The position numbers and the translations under genes were made by a program. Below are positions 50,333 to 59,487 of a stretch of DNA of 64,000 nucleotides, one piece after another. Source of the stretch: Crossiella cryophila (lineage in GTDB: Bacteria; Actinomycetota; Actinomycetes; Mycobacteriales; Pseudonocardiaceae); contig NZ_JACHMH010000001.1 in NCBI RefSeq assembly GCF_014204915.1, forward strand, positions 8,953,501 to 9,017,500, written 5' to 3'. Position 1 is the first letter of the stretch; each line of letters begins with the position of its first letter. Below the pieces are notes generated by a model that was given only the letters and a program-made list of their open reading frames with translations, made no database searches and had not been told where the DNA came from.

Positions 50333-51174
50333 CCGTACTCCTCCTCATCCGCCACGGCCAGCGCGGCCGCGGCGGCCAGTTCCGCCTGCTCCTTGCTGCC
50401 GCCCACCCAGCGCACCAGCAGCTCCCCGAGCGGCTCCTCCTGGGTGAAGAGCACCACGGTCTCCCGGTACAGCTCCAGCAGCGCCAGGAACCGGGCCACC
50501 ACCTCCACCGTCTCGGTGCAGTCGGTGGTCAGTTCAGCGAAGCTCGCCTCGCCCAGTTCGGCCAGCCGCACCCGCAGGATCCCGGCGTGCTCGCGCACGG
50601 ACACCGGGTGCATGTGCAGGTGTGCCAGCCCGACCACCGGCGGCGGCTTGGGCCGGAACACCGCGGCGGCCAGTTCGGCGAAGCGGCGAGGGTCGACGCC
50701 GAGCATCACCTCGGGCATCAGTTCGACGAACCGGTCTTCCATGGCCACCGACCGCGGGTAGCGCCGCAGCGCGGTCGCCTCCAGCTCGCCGAACAGCGCC
50801 GCGACCTGCTTGTACGCCCGGTACTGCAACAGCCGCGCGAACAACAGGTCGCGGGCCTCCAGCAGCGCCAGGTCGTCCTCGTCGTCCACGTCGGCGGCTG
50901 GCAGCAGCCGGGCCGCCTTGAGGTCGAGCAGGGTGGCCGCGATGACCAGGAACTCGGTGGTCTCGTCCAGGTCCCAGGCATCGCCGAGCACCCGGATGTG
51001 CGCGATGAAGTCCTCGGTGACCTGGTGCAGCGCCACCTCGGTGACGTCCATCTGGTGCTGCGAGATCAGTTGCAGCAGCAGGTCGAACGGGCCGGTGAAG
51101 TTGGCCAGCCGCACGGTGAAGCGGCCGTTCTCGTCCGTCCCTTGTGGAGTGTCCGGCGTGTCCACTGTGGTCAC
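50329..51174 (-). CDS. scpA: segregation and condensation protein ScpA
   Basis: A 281-residue kleisin that bridges the SMC heads. The N-terminal NFTGPFDLLLQLISQHQMDVTEVAL region binds SMC (quoted core FDLLLQLI), and the C-terminal winged helix (about 200-270) has a FLALLELYRE motif. GTG 51174 starts it 31 bp after the parA-like stop. It is translated with scpB. Gene order matches mycobacteria. Confidence 0.95.
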   Translation of the reverse strand: MTTVDTPDTPQGTDENGRFTVRLANFTGPFDLLLQLISQHQMDVTEVALHQVTEDFIAHIRVLGDAWDLDETTEFLVIAATLLDLKAARLLPAADVDDEDDLALLEARDLLFARLLQYRAYKQVAALFGELEATALRRYPRSVAMEDRFVELMPEVMLGVDPRRFAELAAAVFRPKPPPVVGLAHLHMHPVSVREHAGILRVRLAELGEASFAELTTDCTETVEVVARFLALLELYRETVVLFTQEEPLGELLVRWVGGSKEQAELAAAAALAVADEEEYG

Positions 51175-51205
51175 TCGACCGGCCCTGCGACAGCAGCGAG
51201 CCAGC

Positions 51206-52147
51206 TCACCTGGCGATCACCTCGCGGGCCAGCGCCCGGTAGGCCTTGGCCCCGCCGGAGCGGGGGGCCCAGCGGGTGATCGGCTCGCCGGCGACGGTGG
51301 TCTCGGGGAACCGCACGGTGCGGTTGATCACGGTGTCGTACACGATGTCCCCGAACGCCTCCACTACCCGGGCCATGACTTCTCGGGAGTGCAGCGTACG
51401 CGGGTCGTACATGGTGGCGAGAATCCCGGATATCTCCAGCCGGGGGTTGAGCCGTTCGCGCACCTTCTCGATGGTGTCGATGAGCAGCGCCACCCCGCGC
51501 AGGCTGAAGAACTCGCACTCCAGCGGGATGATCATCCCGTCCGCCGCGGCCAGCGCGTTCACCGTGAGCAGGCCGAGGGAGGGCTGGCAGTCGATGAGGA
51601 TGTAGTCGTAGTGGTCCAGCACCGGCCGCAGCGCGCGCTGCAGGGTGTGCTCGCGGCCGACCTCGGAGACCAGCTGCACCTCGGCGGCGGACAGGTCGAT
51701 GTTGCTGGGCAACAGGTCCATGTCCTCGACGCAGGTGCGCAGCACGGTCTCCTCGATGGTGGCCGAGCGCTCCATGATCACGTTGTAGATGGTCCGGTCC
51801 AGGTGGTGCGGCTGTACGCCGAGGCCCACCGAGAGCGCGCCCTGCGGGTCGAAGTCCACCAGCAGCACCCGGCGGCCGTATTCGGCCAGCGCGGCGCCCA
51901 GGTTGATGGTCGAGGTGGTCTTGCCCACCCCGCCCTTCTGGTTGCACATCGCGAGGACCTTGGCCGGTCCGTGCCCGGCCAGCAGCGAGGGCTCGGGCAC
52001 GTGCCGCATCGGCCGCCCGGTCGGCCCGATCTCGCCGGTGGCCAGGTGCGGGACGTGCTCCTCGGACAGGTCAGCGGGCTTGGGCGCCAGGCTGAGGTCA
52101 GCCGCCTCACCACGGGGCCGCCCAAAGGCAGGCTGCGGTGTGGACAT
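51206..52147 (-). CDS. ParA/Soj family ATPase
   Basis: A 313-residue P-loop ATPase like Rv1708. The deviant Walker A motif is KGGVGKTTSTINLGAAL (about 66-82), Walker A' is VDFDPQGALSVG, and Walker B is ILIDCQPSLG. It lacks the N-terminal DNA-binding domain of plasmid ParA, and no parB gene lies next to it. Its position between xerD and scpA is conserved in actinomycetes. It may help chromosome or protein positioning. ATG 52147 is used. Confidence 0.92.
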   Translation of the reverse strand: MSTPQPAFGRPRGEAADLSLAPKPADLSEEHVPHLATGEIGPTGRPMRHVPEPSLLAGHGPAKVLAMCNQKGGVGKTTSTINLGAALAEYGRRVLLVDFDPQGALSVGLGVQPHHLDRTIYNVIMERSATIEETVLRTCVEDMDLLPSNIDLSAAEVQLVSEVGREHTLQRALRPVLDHYDYILIDCQPSLGLLTVNALAAADGMIIPLECEFFSLRGVALLIDTIEKVRERLNPRLEISGILATMYDPRTLHSREVMARVVEAFGDIVYDTVINRTVRFPETTVAGEPITRWAPRSGGAKAYRALAREVIAR

Positions 52148-52285
52148 CTGACCTGACTCCTCGTGTCGGCGGGTAGACCCTGCTGGCGAGCGTAGGCTTC
52201 GCGGGTCACAGCGGCAACGCGCCTCGCCGGGACCCGTCCGACCTGGTCATCAAGGCTTCGGCACCCGTTCGGCACAACGGAGTAG

Positions 52286-53215
52286 CTAGCCCCTGGCCCG
52301 TGGATGAGCGGTGGCGAAGACCTCGCGCAGGGTGTTCACCGTGACCAGCGTGTAGACCTGGGTGGTGGTCACCGAGGCGTGCCCGAGCAGCTCCTGCACC
52401 ACCCGGACGTCGGCCCCGCCCTCGATCAGGTGGGTGGCGAAGGAGTGCCGGAGTGTGTGCGGAGACACGTCCCCGGCGATGCCGGCCCGTTCGGCCGAGT
52501 CCTTGAGCGTCTGCCACGCGCTCTGCCGGGACAGCCGCCCGCCGCGGGCGTTGAGGAACACCGCCGCGCTGCCCCTGCCCTTGGCCGCCAGCACCGGCCG
52601 GGCCCGCACCAGGTAGGCAGCCAGCGCGGCCAGCGCGGGCCGTCCCACCGGCACCAGGCGCTGTTTGCCGCCCTTGCCGTCCAGCAGCGCGGTGCGTTCG
52701 GTCTGGTCCACGTCGTCCACGTCCAGCCCGACCGCCTCGGAGATCCGCGCGCCGGTGGAGTAGAGCAGTTCCAGCAGTGCCCGGTCCCGCAGGCCGCGCG
52801 GGTCCTCGCTGCCCGCGCCGTCGAGCAGCCGCAGCACATCGTCGACCGGCAGCGCCTTGGGCAGGCGGCGTGGCGGGGTCGGCGGGTGCACCCCGCTGGC
52901 CACGTCGGCGCTGAGCAGGCCCTCGCGGTAGCCGAAGCGGTGCAGGCTGCGCACCGCGACCACGGCCCGTGCGGCCGAGGAGGCGGCCAGCGGCGGCCGC
53001 TGCCCGTCGCCCTCGCGCAGTCCGGCCAGGAACTCCGCCACGTGCCGCTCGGTGACCTCCGGCAGCGAGCCGACCCCGGCCACGGCCAGGTGTTCGGTGT
53101 AGCGGCGCAGGTCGCGGGCGTAGGAGTCCAGGGTGTTGCGGGCGGTGCCGCGTTCCACGGTGAGGTGGTCCAGGTACCTGCCAACGGCGGCCGAGAGCGC
53201 GGCGGGGATCGCCAC
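52286..53215 (-). CDS. xerD: tyrosine recombinase XerD
   Basis: A 309-residue tyrosine recombinase for resolving chromosome dimers with XerC at dif. A SAM-like N-terminal domain (about 10-95) precedes the catalytic domain (115-300). Catalytic residues are Arg in [13 protein letters not shown], Lys in [11 protein letters not shown], the [11 protein letters not shown] box, [11 protein letters not shown] and the final Tyr. GTG 53215 is used. It ends 138 bp before the parA-like gene. Confidence 0.94.
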   Translation of the reverse strand: MAIPAALSAAVGRYLDHLTVERGTARNTLDSYARDLRRYTEHLAVAGVGSLPEVTERHVAEFLAGLREGDGQRPPLAASSAARAVVAVRSLHRFGYREGLLSADVASGVHPPTPPRRLPKALPVDDVLRLLDGAGSEDPRGLRDRALLELLYSTGARISEAVGLDVDDVDQTERTALLDGKGGKQRLVPVGRPALAALAAYLVRARPVLAAKGRGSAAVFLNARGGRLSRQSAWQTLKDSAERAGIAGDVSPHTLRHSFATHLIEGGADVRVVQELLGHASVTTTQVYTLVTVNTLREVFATAHPRARG

Positions 53216-53281
53216 CGGGCTGGTTGTCGCATCGCCGTTCAGTGCGCCGGTCCCTCCGCCGCTGGAGTTCTCAGGGGCGCA

Positions 53282-54397
53282 TCATGCCAGTGCGTCGGTC
53301 AGCTCGGTGTGCGGGAGCCCGTGCGCGGCGGCCACCTCGGCCTGCACCAGCTGTCCGCCGACCGCGTTGACGCCCTTGGCCAGGGTGTGGTCGGCGCGCA
53401 CCGCCTCGGGCAGACCCTTGTCCGCCAGGGCCACCGCGTAGGGCAGGGTCACGTTGGTCAGTGCCCAGGTGGAGGTGTGCGGGACCGCGCCGGGCATGTT
53501 GGCCACGCAGTAGAAGACCGAGTTGTGCACGCCGAAGACCGGATCGCCGTGCGTGGTCGGCCGGGAGTCCTCGAAGCAGCCGCCCTGGTCGATGGCGATG
53601 TCCACCAGCACCGAACCGGGCCGCATCCTGGCCACCAGGTCGTTGCCGATCAGCTTGGGCGCCTTGGCGCCGGGCACCAGCACCGCGCCGATCACCAGGT
53701 CGGCCCACAGGCAGGCCCGTTCGATCTCGTAGGCGTTGCTGGCGATGGTCTGCAGGTGGCCGCGGTAGACGAAGTCGATCTGCCGCAACCGGTTGATGTT
53801 GTTGTCCAGCACCACCACCTCGGCCTGCAGACCCAGCGCGATGGTGGCCGCGTTCATCCCGGACACACCCGCGCCGATCACCGCGACCTTGCCCGCGGGC
53901 ACCCCGGACACCCCGCCCAGCAGTACCCCGCGACCGCCCGCGGCGCGTTCCAGGGTGTGCGCGCCGACCTGCGGGGCCATCCGCCCGGCCACCTCGCTCA
54001 TCGGCGCGAGCAGCGGCAGCGAGCCGTCGGGCAGCTGCACGGTCTCGTAGGCCACCGCGTCGATCCCGGCGGCCACGATCGCCTCGGTGCATTCCCGGCT
54101 GGCGGCCAGGTGCAGGTAGGTGAACAGGGTCTGCCCGCGCCGCATCCGGTGATATTCCTCGGCGATGGGCTCCTTGACCTTGAGCACCAGCTCCGCCTCG
54201 CCCCACACGTCCTCGGCCGAGTTGAGGATCTTCGCCCCGGCCGCGAGGTAGTCGGAGTCGGGGAAGGAGGAGCCGAGGCCGGCCTCCCGTTCGATCAGGA
54301 CCTGATGGCCGCGGCGCACCAGTTCCACCACGCCCGCCGGGGTGATGGCCACCCGGTACTCGTGGTTCTTGACCTCACGAGGGACACCGACTCGCAC
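53282..54397 (-). CDS. ald: alanine dehydrogenase
   Basis: A 371-residue NAD-dependent L-alanine dehydrogenase, normal length. Motifs are MRVGVPREVKNHEYRVA at the N-terminus, AIVAAGIDAVAYETVQ, the NAD-binding VAVIGAGVSGMNAATIALG and DIAIDQGGCFEDSRPTTH with catalytic His. GTG 54397 follows GGAGGAGGAG. It interrupts the mycobacterial-type order between Nudix and xerD. It supports alanine use as nitrogen or carbon source. Confidence 0.95.
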   Translation of the reverse strand: MRVGVPREVKNHEYRVAITPAGVVELVRRGHQVLIEREAGLGSSFPDSDYLAAGAKILNSAEDVWGEAELVLKVKEPIAEEYHRMRRGQTLFTYLHLAASRECTEAIVAAGIDAVAYETVQLPDGSLPLLAPMSEVAGRMAPQVGAHTLERAAGGRGVLLGGVSGVPAGKVAVIGAGVSGMNAATIALGLQAEVVVLDNNINRLRQIDFVYRGHLQTIASNAYEIERACLWADLVIGAVLVPGAKAPKLIGNDLVARMRPGSVLVDIAIDQGGCFEDSRPTTHGDPVFGVHNSVFYCVANMPGAVPHTSTWALTNVTLPYAVALADKGLPEAVRADHTLAKGVNAVGGQLVQAEVAAAHGLPHTELTDALA

Positions 54398-54425
54398 GTC
54401 GACTCCTCCTCCGCCTAGCTCTCGC

Positions 54426-55064
54426 TCAGCCGCTGCGGCGCCGCGCGAACCGGTGCGGCCTGGACTCCCACGGGGCGTCGACCGGCCTGGTCTCCGCCGC
54501 GCCGGAGAGCACCGCGTGCGCGGCCAGCACCCCGGACACCGTGGCAGCGTTGATGATGGCACCGGAGAGCACCATCCGCACGGCCTCGCTCAGCGGCACC
54601 CGCCGCACCACGAGGTCGGCCTCCTCGTCCCCGGTGTCCGCCAGCTGCTCCACAGTGGACAGACCGCGGGCCAGGTAGACCCGGATGACCTCGTCCATGA
54701 ACCCCGGCGAGCCGGAGACGTCGACCAGCACCGACCAGTCGGTGGCGGCCAGCCCGACCTCCTCGGCCAGCTCGCGCTGCGCCGTGATGGCCGGATCCTC
54801 GCCCTCGGCGTCGAGCAGTCCGGCGGGCAGCTCCCACAGCCGCTGCCCGACCGGGTGCCGGTACTGGTGGATGAGCACCACGTTGTCGTTCTCGTCCAGC
54901 GCGATCACCCCGACCGCGCCGGGGTGCTCGATCACCTCGCGGGTGGCGACCTTGCCGCCGGGCATCACCACGTCGTCCACCCGCAGCGCCATCACCCGCC
55001 CGGCGTAGACGTCCTGGGACTTGGCCACGCTGAACTCGTGCGCGCCACGCTCCACAGTGGACAT
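54426..55064 (-). CDS. Nudix hydrolase, ADP-ribose pyrophosphatase type
   Basis: A 212-residue Nudix enzyme (Rv1700-like) that would hydrolyse ADP-ribose. The Nudix box GLLDAEGEDPAITAQRELAEEVGL, cited for its G-x5-E-x7-REL-x-EEVG pattern, lies at about residues 82-105. WELPAG precedes it and SPGFMDEV follows. ATG 55064 overlaps the pyrG stop by one base (TGATG), so it is coupled to pyrG. Confidence 0.93.
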   Translation of the reverse strand: MSTVERGAHEFSVAKSQDVYAGRVMALRVDDVVMPGGKVATREVIEHPGAVGVIALDENDNVVLIHQYRHPVGQRLWELPAGLLDAEGEDPAITAQRELAEEVGLAATDWSVLVDVSGSPGFMDEVIRVYLARGLSTVEQLADTGDEEADLVVRRVPLSEAVRMVLSGAIINAATVSGVLAAHAVLSGAAETRPVDAPWESRPHRFARRRSG

Positions 55065-56767
55065 CAGACACCCGCCGAACTGGTCGCGGTCTCCGGCAGC
55101 TCCACCGGCAGCCGCTCGGCGGCCTGGTAGTCCAGCGCGGCCCGGACGAAGGCGGAGAACAGCGGGTGCGGCCGGGTCGGACGGCTCTTCAGCTCGGGGT
55201 GGGCCTGGGTGCCGACGAAGAACGGGTGCGTCTTGGCAGGCAGTTCGACGAACTCGACCAGGTGCCCGTCCGGCGAGGTGCCGGAGAAGACCAGACCGGC
55301 CTTGCCGAGCTTGTCCCGGTAGGCGTTGTTGACCTCGTAGCGGTGCCGGTGCCGTTCGGTTACCTCGGTGGCGCCGTAGGCCTTGGCGACCTGGGAGCCG
55401 GGGACGAGCTTGGCCGGGTAGGAGCCCAGCCGCATGGTGCCGCCCATGTCCCGTTCACCGGCGACCACGTCCTGCTGGTCGGCCATGGTGGAGATGACCG
55501 GGTGCTTGGCGGTCTCGTCGAACTCCGCCGAGTTGGCCCCGTCGATCTTGGCCAGCCCGCGGGCCGCCTCGATCACCATGCACTGCAGGCCGAGGCACAG
55601 CCCCAGCGCCGGGATGCCGCGGGTGCGGGCGTGCTGGATGGCGCCGACCTTGCCCTCGATGCCGCGCACGCCGAACCCGCCGGGGATCAGCACGCCGTCC
55701 ACCCCGGCCAGCGCCTGCGCGGCGCCGGCGGGGGTCTCGCACCGGTCGGAGGGGACCCAGCGGATCTCCACCCTGGCCCGGTGCGCGAAGCCACCGGCAC
55801 GCAGCGCCTCGGTCACCGACAGGTAGGCATCGGGCAGGTCGACGTACTTGCCGACCAGCGCGATCCGGGTGGTGTCGCTGGGCTTGTGCACCCGCTCCAG
55901 CAGGTCGCCCCACACCGTCCAGTCCACGTCCCGGAACGGCAGCCCGAGGCGGCGCACCACGTAGGCGTCCAGGCCCTCGGCGTGCAGCACCCGCGGGATG
56001 TCGTAGATGGAGGGCGCGTCCGGCGCGGCCACCACGGCCTCGCCGTCCACGTCGCACATCAGCGCGATCTTGCGCTTGAGCCCGTCCGGGATCTCCCGGT
56101 CGGCCCGGCACACGATCGCGTCCGGCTGGATGCCGATGTTGCGCAGCGCGGCCACCGAGTGCTGGGTGGGCTTGGTCTTCAGCTCGCCGGAGGGGGCGAG
56201 GTAGGGCACCAGGGAGACGTGCAGGAAGAACACGTTGTCCCGGCCCACGTCGTGCCGGACCTGCCGGGCAGCCTCCAGGAACGGCAGCGACTCGATGTCG
56301 CCGACGGTCCCGCCGACCTCGGTGATCACCACGTCCGGGGAGGTGCCGTCCTCACCGGCGGCGGCCATCGCGGTGATCCGCGACTTGATCTCGTCGGTGA
56401 TGTGCGGGATGACCTGGACGGTGTCGCCGAGGTACTCCCCGCGCCGCTCCTTGGCGATCACCTCGGAGTAGACCTGCCCGGTGGTGACGTTGGCCGCCGC
56501 ACCCAGGTCGCGGTCCAGGAAACGCTCGTAGTGACCGATGTCCAGGTCGGTCTCGGCGCCGTCCTCGGTGATGAAGACCTCACCGTGCTGGAACGGGTTC
56601 ATCGTCCCGGGATCGACGTTGAGGTAGGGGTCGAGCTTCTGCATGGTCACGCGCAGTCCGCGAGCCGTCAGCAGCTGCCCGAGGCTGGAGGCGGTGAGCC
56701 CCTTGCCGAGAGAGGAGGCCACGCCTCCGGTGACGAACACGTGCTTGGTCGTGCGGGCCTGCAACAC
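55064..56767 (-). CDS. pyrG: CTP synthase
   Basis: A 567-residue CTP synthase that converts UTP and glutamine to CTP. The synthetase domain (1-275) has [20 protein letters not shown] and [21 protein letters not shown]; the glutaminase domain (about 295-550) has the nucleophile Cys in LGLCLGLQC and a late His-Pro-Glu ([10 protein letters not shown]). GTG 56767 is chosen; TTG codons at 56770 and 56764 are close alternatives, and GGGAG lies upstream. Repeat cluster D lies 184 bp upstream. Confidence 0.95.
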   Translation of the reverse strand: MLQARTTKHVFVTGGVASSLGKGLTASSLGQLLTARGLRVTMQKLDPYLNVDPGTMNPFQHGEVFITEDGAETDLDIGHYERFLDRDLGAAANVTTGQVYSEVIAKERRGEYLGDTVQVIPHITDEIKSRITAMAAAGEDGTSPDVVITEVGGTVGDIESLPFLEAARQVRHDVGRDNVFFLHVSLVPYLAPSGELKTKPTQHSVAALRNIGIQPDAIVCRADREIPDGLKRKIALMCDVDGEAVVAAPDAPSIYDIPRVLHAEGLDAYVVRRLGLPFRDVDWTVWGDLLERVHKPSDTTRIALVGKYVDLPDAYLSVTEALRAGGFAHRARVEIRWVPSDRCETPAGAAQALAGVDGVLIPGGFGVRGIEGKVGAIQHARTRGIPALGLCLGLQCMVIEAARGLAKIDGANSAEFDETAKHPVISTMADQQDVVAGERDMGGTMRLGSYPAKLVPGSQVAKAYGATEVTERHRHRYEVNNAYRDKLGKAGLVFSGTSPDGHLVEFVELPAKTHPFFVGTQAHPELKSRPTRPHPLFSAFVRAALDYQAAERLPVELPETATSSAGV

Positions 56768-57250
56768 CAAGGGGTACTCCCGTGAATCAACTCGACGCCG
56801 TCGCTGGTCGGGTGTGGTGTCGGGGCTCCCAACCGAGCGAGCGCCCCCTCGATCCACGGGAGGCGACCGTAACACGTCCAATCCCCGCTACCGCACCCCC
56901 ACCTCCATCGCGTCCCCCCGAACGGGTGATGTATAGCCCACCCCCACCCACGTGTTGGCCGATCTCGTACACAGTGTTGGCCGATCTCGTACACAGTGTT
57001 GGCCGATCTCGTACACCACGTTGGCCGTTCTGGACGGTCGAAGCCCAAAGCCCCTGACCTCCTTGTCCCACAACAGCCAATGCCCCGTACGACAACAGCC
57101 AACAAGCCGTACGACAACGGCCAACACGGCGTACAAGAACGGCCAACACGCCGGCAGGTTCTCAACCCAGCTCCCGCGTGTTGGCCGTTGTCGTACGCAG
57201 TGTTGGCCGTTCTCGTACGCCACGTTGGCCGTTATGGACGGCCCACGGGC
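56768..57250. other. pyrG-steB intergenic region
   Basis: This 483-bp gap contains the pyrG promoter region (about 56768-56940) and repeat cluster D. Open frames in it are made of repeat units and are not genes. Both neighbours are on the minus strand, so the repeats could be transcribed from the pyrG-distal side or lie in an untranscribed spacer. Confidence 0.6.
56952..57243. repeat. repeat cluster D: 4 forward, 4 reverse, 3 forward units
   Basis: Forward units start at 56952, 56974, 56996 and 57018; reverse units at about 57063, 57084, 57106 and 57128; forward units at 57178, 57200 and 57222. The first three carry CGATCTCG in place of CGTTCTCG, a private variant shared only with the unit at 6000. 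The last unit runs 13 bp before the steB stop. Confidence 0.92.
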
Positions 57251-58189
57251 CTAGCCGAGCCCCTGCGGCGCCGGGGCCTGTGCGTTCCCCGCGTTCCCAT
57301 ACCGCCCGGACCGCCCCTCCAGCTGCTCCCGCAACGCCATCACCGTCACCGCCCGCCCGGCGGCCGTGTCCAGGTTGTCCACCGTCGACAAAATCGAGGT
57401 CGCCGACGTATCCGCCCGCACAATGCCGATCGCCGAGTTCCCCTCGGCCGACCCGGATCGCCCCGCGAGCACCGCCCCCGCCCCGGACCGATCCACCTGA
57501 GTCGCGAACCGGGCCAGGATCGCCGCCCGATCCCCCGGATCCTCACCCCCGGTCGCCCCACCGGTGAGCACCACCGCGAGCTGTGCGGGCGTGATACCCC
57601 GCCCGACCCGGACGAACCCGCCATTGGCCAGCCCGCTCATCGCAGCCGCCGACTCGTCCCCACTGGCCTGCGGCCTGTTCTGGTTGTTCAGCAACAACAA
57701 CGGCCCCAGCAACCCACCGGCCAACGTGCCGGGATCGGTGGCCGCGGTCGGCAGCTGCACACCGGCTGGCACCAGCCGCGGCACCAGATCCCGCAACTGA
57801 TCGGCCTTGGCCGGATCGGTGAAGGTGTCGGTGAGCTGCAACTCACCGGTGACGCTGCCGCCGGCCGCCTTGATCAGCTCGGTCAGCGCGTCCCGGTCGG
57901 CCGGGTTGGCGTCGTGCGTGCTGATCAGCACCACGGTCCGCTTGTCCAGCTGCCCGCGCACCGCCAGCGGGCCGACCATGGTGCCGAACCGGTCCGCGTC
58001 GGTCAGCCGGGCGTTGAGCGCGTTGCGCTCGGCCTGCAGGTCGGCGACCTTCTGCCCGAGCGAGTCCTTCTCCCCGGTCAGCCCGGACAGCAGCCGGTCG
58101 CTGATCACGGTGGAGCCGAGCATGATGCCCAGCGCGAGCGAGAGGAACACCGCCGCGATGGAGACGACGTGGTACCGCAGTGTGATCAC
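57251..58189 (-). CDS. steB: MctB/SteB-type membrane protein
   Basis: A 312-residue protein with a single N-terminal membrane helix (about 5-28) and a coiled segment (about 35-65), then an extracytoplasmic domain. It belongs to the family of Rv1698, named a copper transporter (MctB) and, in corynebacteria, SteB, partner of SteA in cell separation. The GTG 58189 overlaps the steA stop by 4 bp. Position between steA and pyrG is conserved. I favour a cell-wall role. Confidence 0.88.
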   Translation of the reverse strand: MITLRYHVVSIAAVFLSLALGIMLGSTVISDRLLSGLTGEKDSLGQKVADLQAERNALNARLTDADRFGTMVGPLAVRGQLDKRTVVLISTHDANPADRDALTELIKAAGGSVTGELQLTDTFTDPAKADQLRDLVPRLVPAGVQLPTAATDPGTLAGGLLGPLLLLNNQNRPQASGDESAAAMSGLANGGFVRVGRGITPAQLAVVLTGGATGGEDPGDRAAILARFATQVDRSGAGAVLAGRSGSAEGNSAIGIVRADTSATSILSTVDNLDTAAGRAVTVMALREQLEGRSGRYGNAGNAQAPAPQGLG

Positions 58190-59370
58190 GAGAAGAGCCC
58201 CTTGAGCCAGGAGAGGAAGTCGTTCCAGTAGTCCACGCCGATATCGACGTAGGCGCTGCCCACGCTGGTCACCGCGACGGCGGCGATGAGCACGGCGAGC
58301 GCGGAGACGACCAGCAGCAGGACGGAGAGCACCGAGACCCGGCTGCGGTAGAGGCTGACCACGGCATGGCCGTCGACGACCTTGCTGCCCAGGCGCAGCC
58401 GGGTGAGGAAGGTGGAGGGGTTGGAGCCGGAGCGGCCCCGGTCCAGGAACTCGTGCAGGGTGGCCTGGAAGCCGATGGTGACCACCAGATCGGCCCCGTG
58501 CGCCTCGGCCAGCAGCAGCGCGAGGTCCTCCGGATTGCCGGAGGCGGGGAAGGTGACCGCGCCGATGCCGAGGTCCTGGATGCGTTCCAGGCCGGGCGCG
58601 TGCCCGTCCATCTGCGCGGGCAGCACCACCTCGGCGCCCGCCTTGAGGGTCAGCGTGCTGATCCCGTCCGGGTCGCCGACGATCACGTCCAGGGCGTACC
58701 CGGCCTCCTTCAGCGTGTCCGCCGCGCCCTCCACGCCGATGATCACCGGCCGGTACTCGCGGATGTAGCGCTTGAGTTTGCGCAGGTCGTCGCGGTGCCC
58801 GTAGCCGGGGGCGACGATGAGCACCTGCCGGTCCTTGATCGGCACGAACAGCTCGGGCACCCCGACCCCGTCCAGGATCAGCGTGCGCTCCCGGCGCAGG
58901 AACTCGATGGTGTTCGCGGAGAAGGCCTCCAGCTGCGCGGCCATACCGGCCTTGGCCTCGATCAGCTGGTCGGCCACCGAATCGGCGGTCTGCTCGGTGC
59001 CGCGGCCGAGTTCGGTCTCACCCTGGAAGATCCCGCCCTCGAACAGCCGGATCCGGGTGCCGTCCTTGATCTTGCGCAGCAGCTCGGGGCCGACCGCGTC
59101 GATCAGCGGGATGCCCGCGCTGATCAGGATCTCCGGCCCCAGGTTGGGGAATCGCCCGGAGATCGAGGCGGAGGCGTTGACCACCCCGGCGACCTCGGCG
59201 GCCACCAGGGCGTCCGCGGTGCGGCGGTCCAGGTCGAGCTGGTCGAGCACGGCGATGTCGCCGGGCCCGAGTCTGCGGATGAGGTCGCCGGAGCGACGGT
59301 CCACCCTGGCCGGCCCGTGGACTCCAGGCAGGGACTGACTGGTTCGGTTGAGCAGGCCCGTGAGCTTCAT
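58186..59370 (-). CDS. steA: SteA, cytokinetic-ring protein
   Basis: A 394-residue membrane-associated protein like Rv1697. The N-terminal 330 residues are cytoplasmic with VVNASASISGRFPNLGPEIL and VIVGDPDGISTLTLKAGAEVV motifs, resembling a thiamine pyrophosphokinase-like fold. A C-terminal membrane helix (about 345-370) is followed by a short tail. In corynebacteria SteA acts with SteB at the division site to control peptidoglycan hydrolysis. ATG 59370 is used; the longer frame adds unlikely residues. Confidence 0.9.
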   Translation of the reverse strand: MKLTGLLNRTSQSLPGVHGPARVDRRSGDLIRRLGPGDIAVLDQLDLDRRTADALVAAEVAGVVNASASISGRFPNLGPEILISAGIPLIDAVGPELLRKIKDGTRIRLFEGGIFQGETELGRGTEQTADSVADQLIEAKAGMAAQLEAFSANTIEFLRRERTLILDGVGVPELFVPIKDRQVLIVAPGYGHRDDLRKLKRYIREYRPVIIGVEGAADTLKEAGYALDVIVGDPDGISTLTLKAGAEVVLPAQMDGHAPGLERIQDLGIGAVTFPASGNPEDLALLLAEAHGADLVVTIGFQATLHEFLDRGRSGSNPSTFLTRLRLGSKVVDGHAVVSLYRSRVSVLSVLLLVVSALAVLIAAVAVTSVGSAYVDIGVDYWNDFLSWLKGLFS

Positions 59371-59487
59371 GTGCGGATGGTGACAAACCCCCGGCGGGTC
59401 TGTGCCTAGGCACGCCGTGGAATCACCGCACGTCAACCCTTGGGGGACACGAAATCGGTACAGCCACCAACCGTCACCGGCGGTGAA

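Noticed and set aside
51206..52147. ParA-ParB partition locus with parS
   Set aside because: No parB gene or parS-like 16-bp site is next to it; position fits the Rv1708-type orphan ParA.
56952..58231. 411-residue plus-strand frame from cluster D into the steB region
   Set aside because: It begins in repeats and runs antisense to steB, a conserved gene. Composition is a GC-rich shadow.
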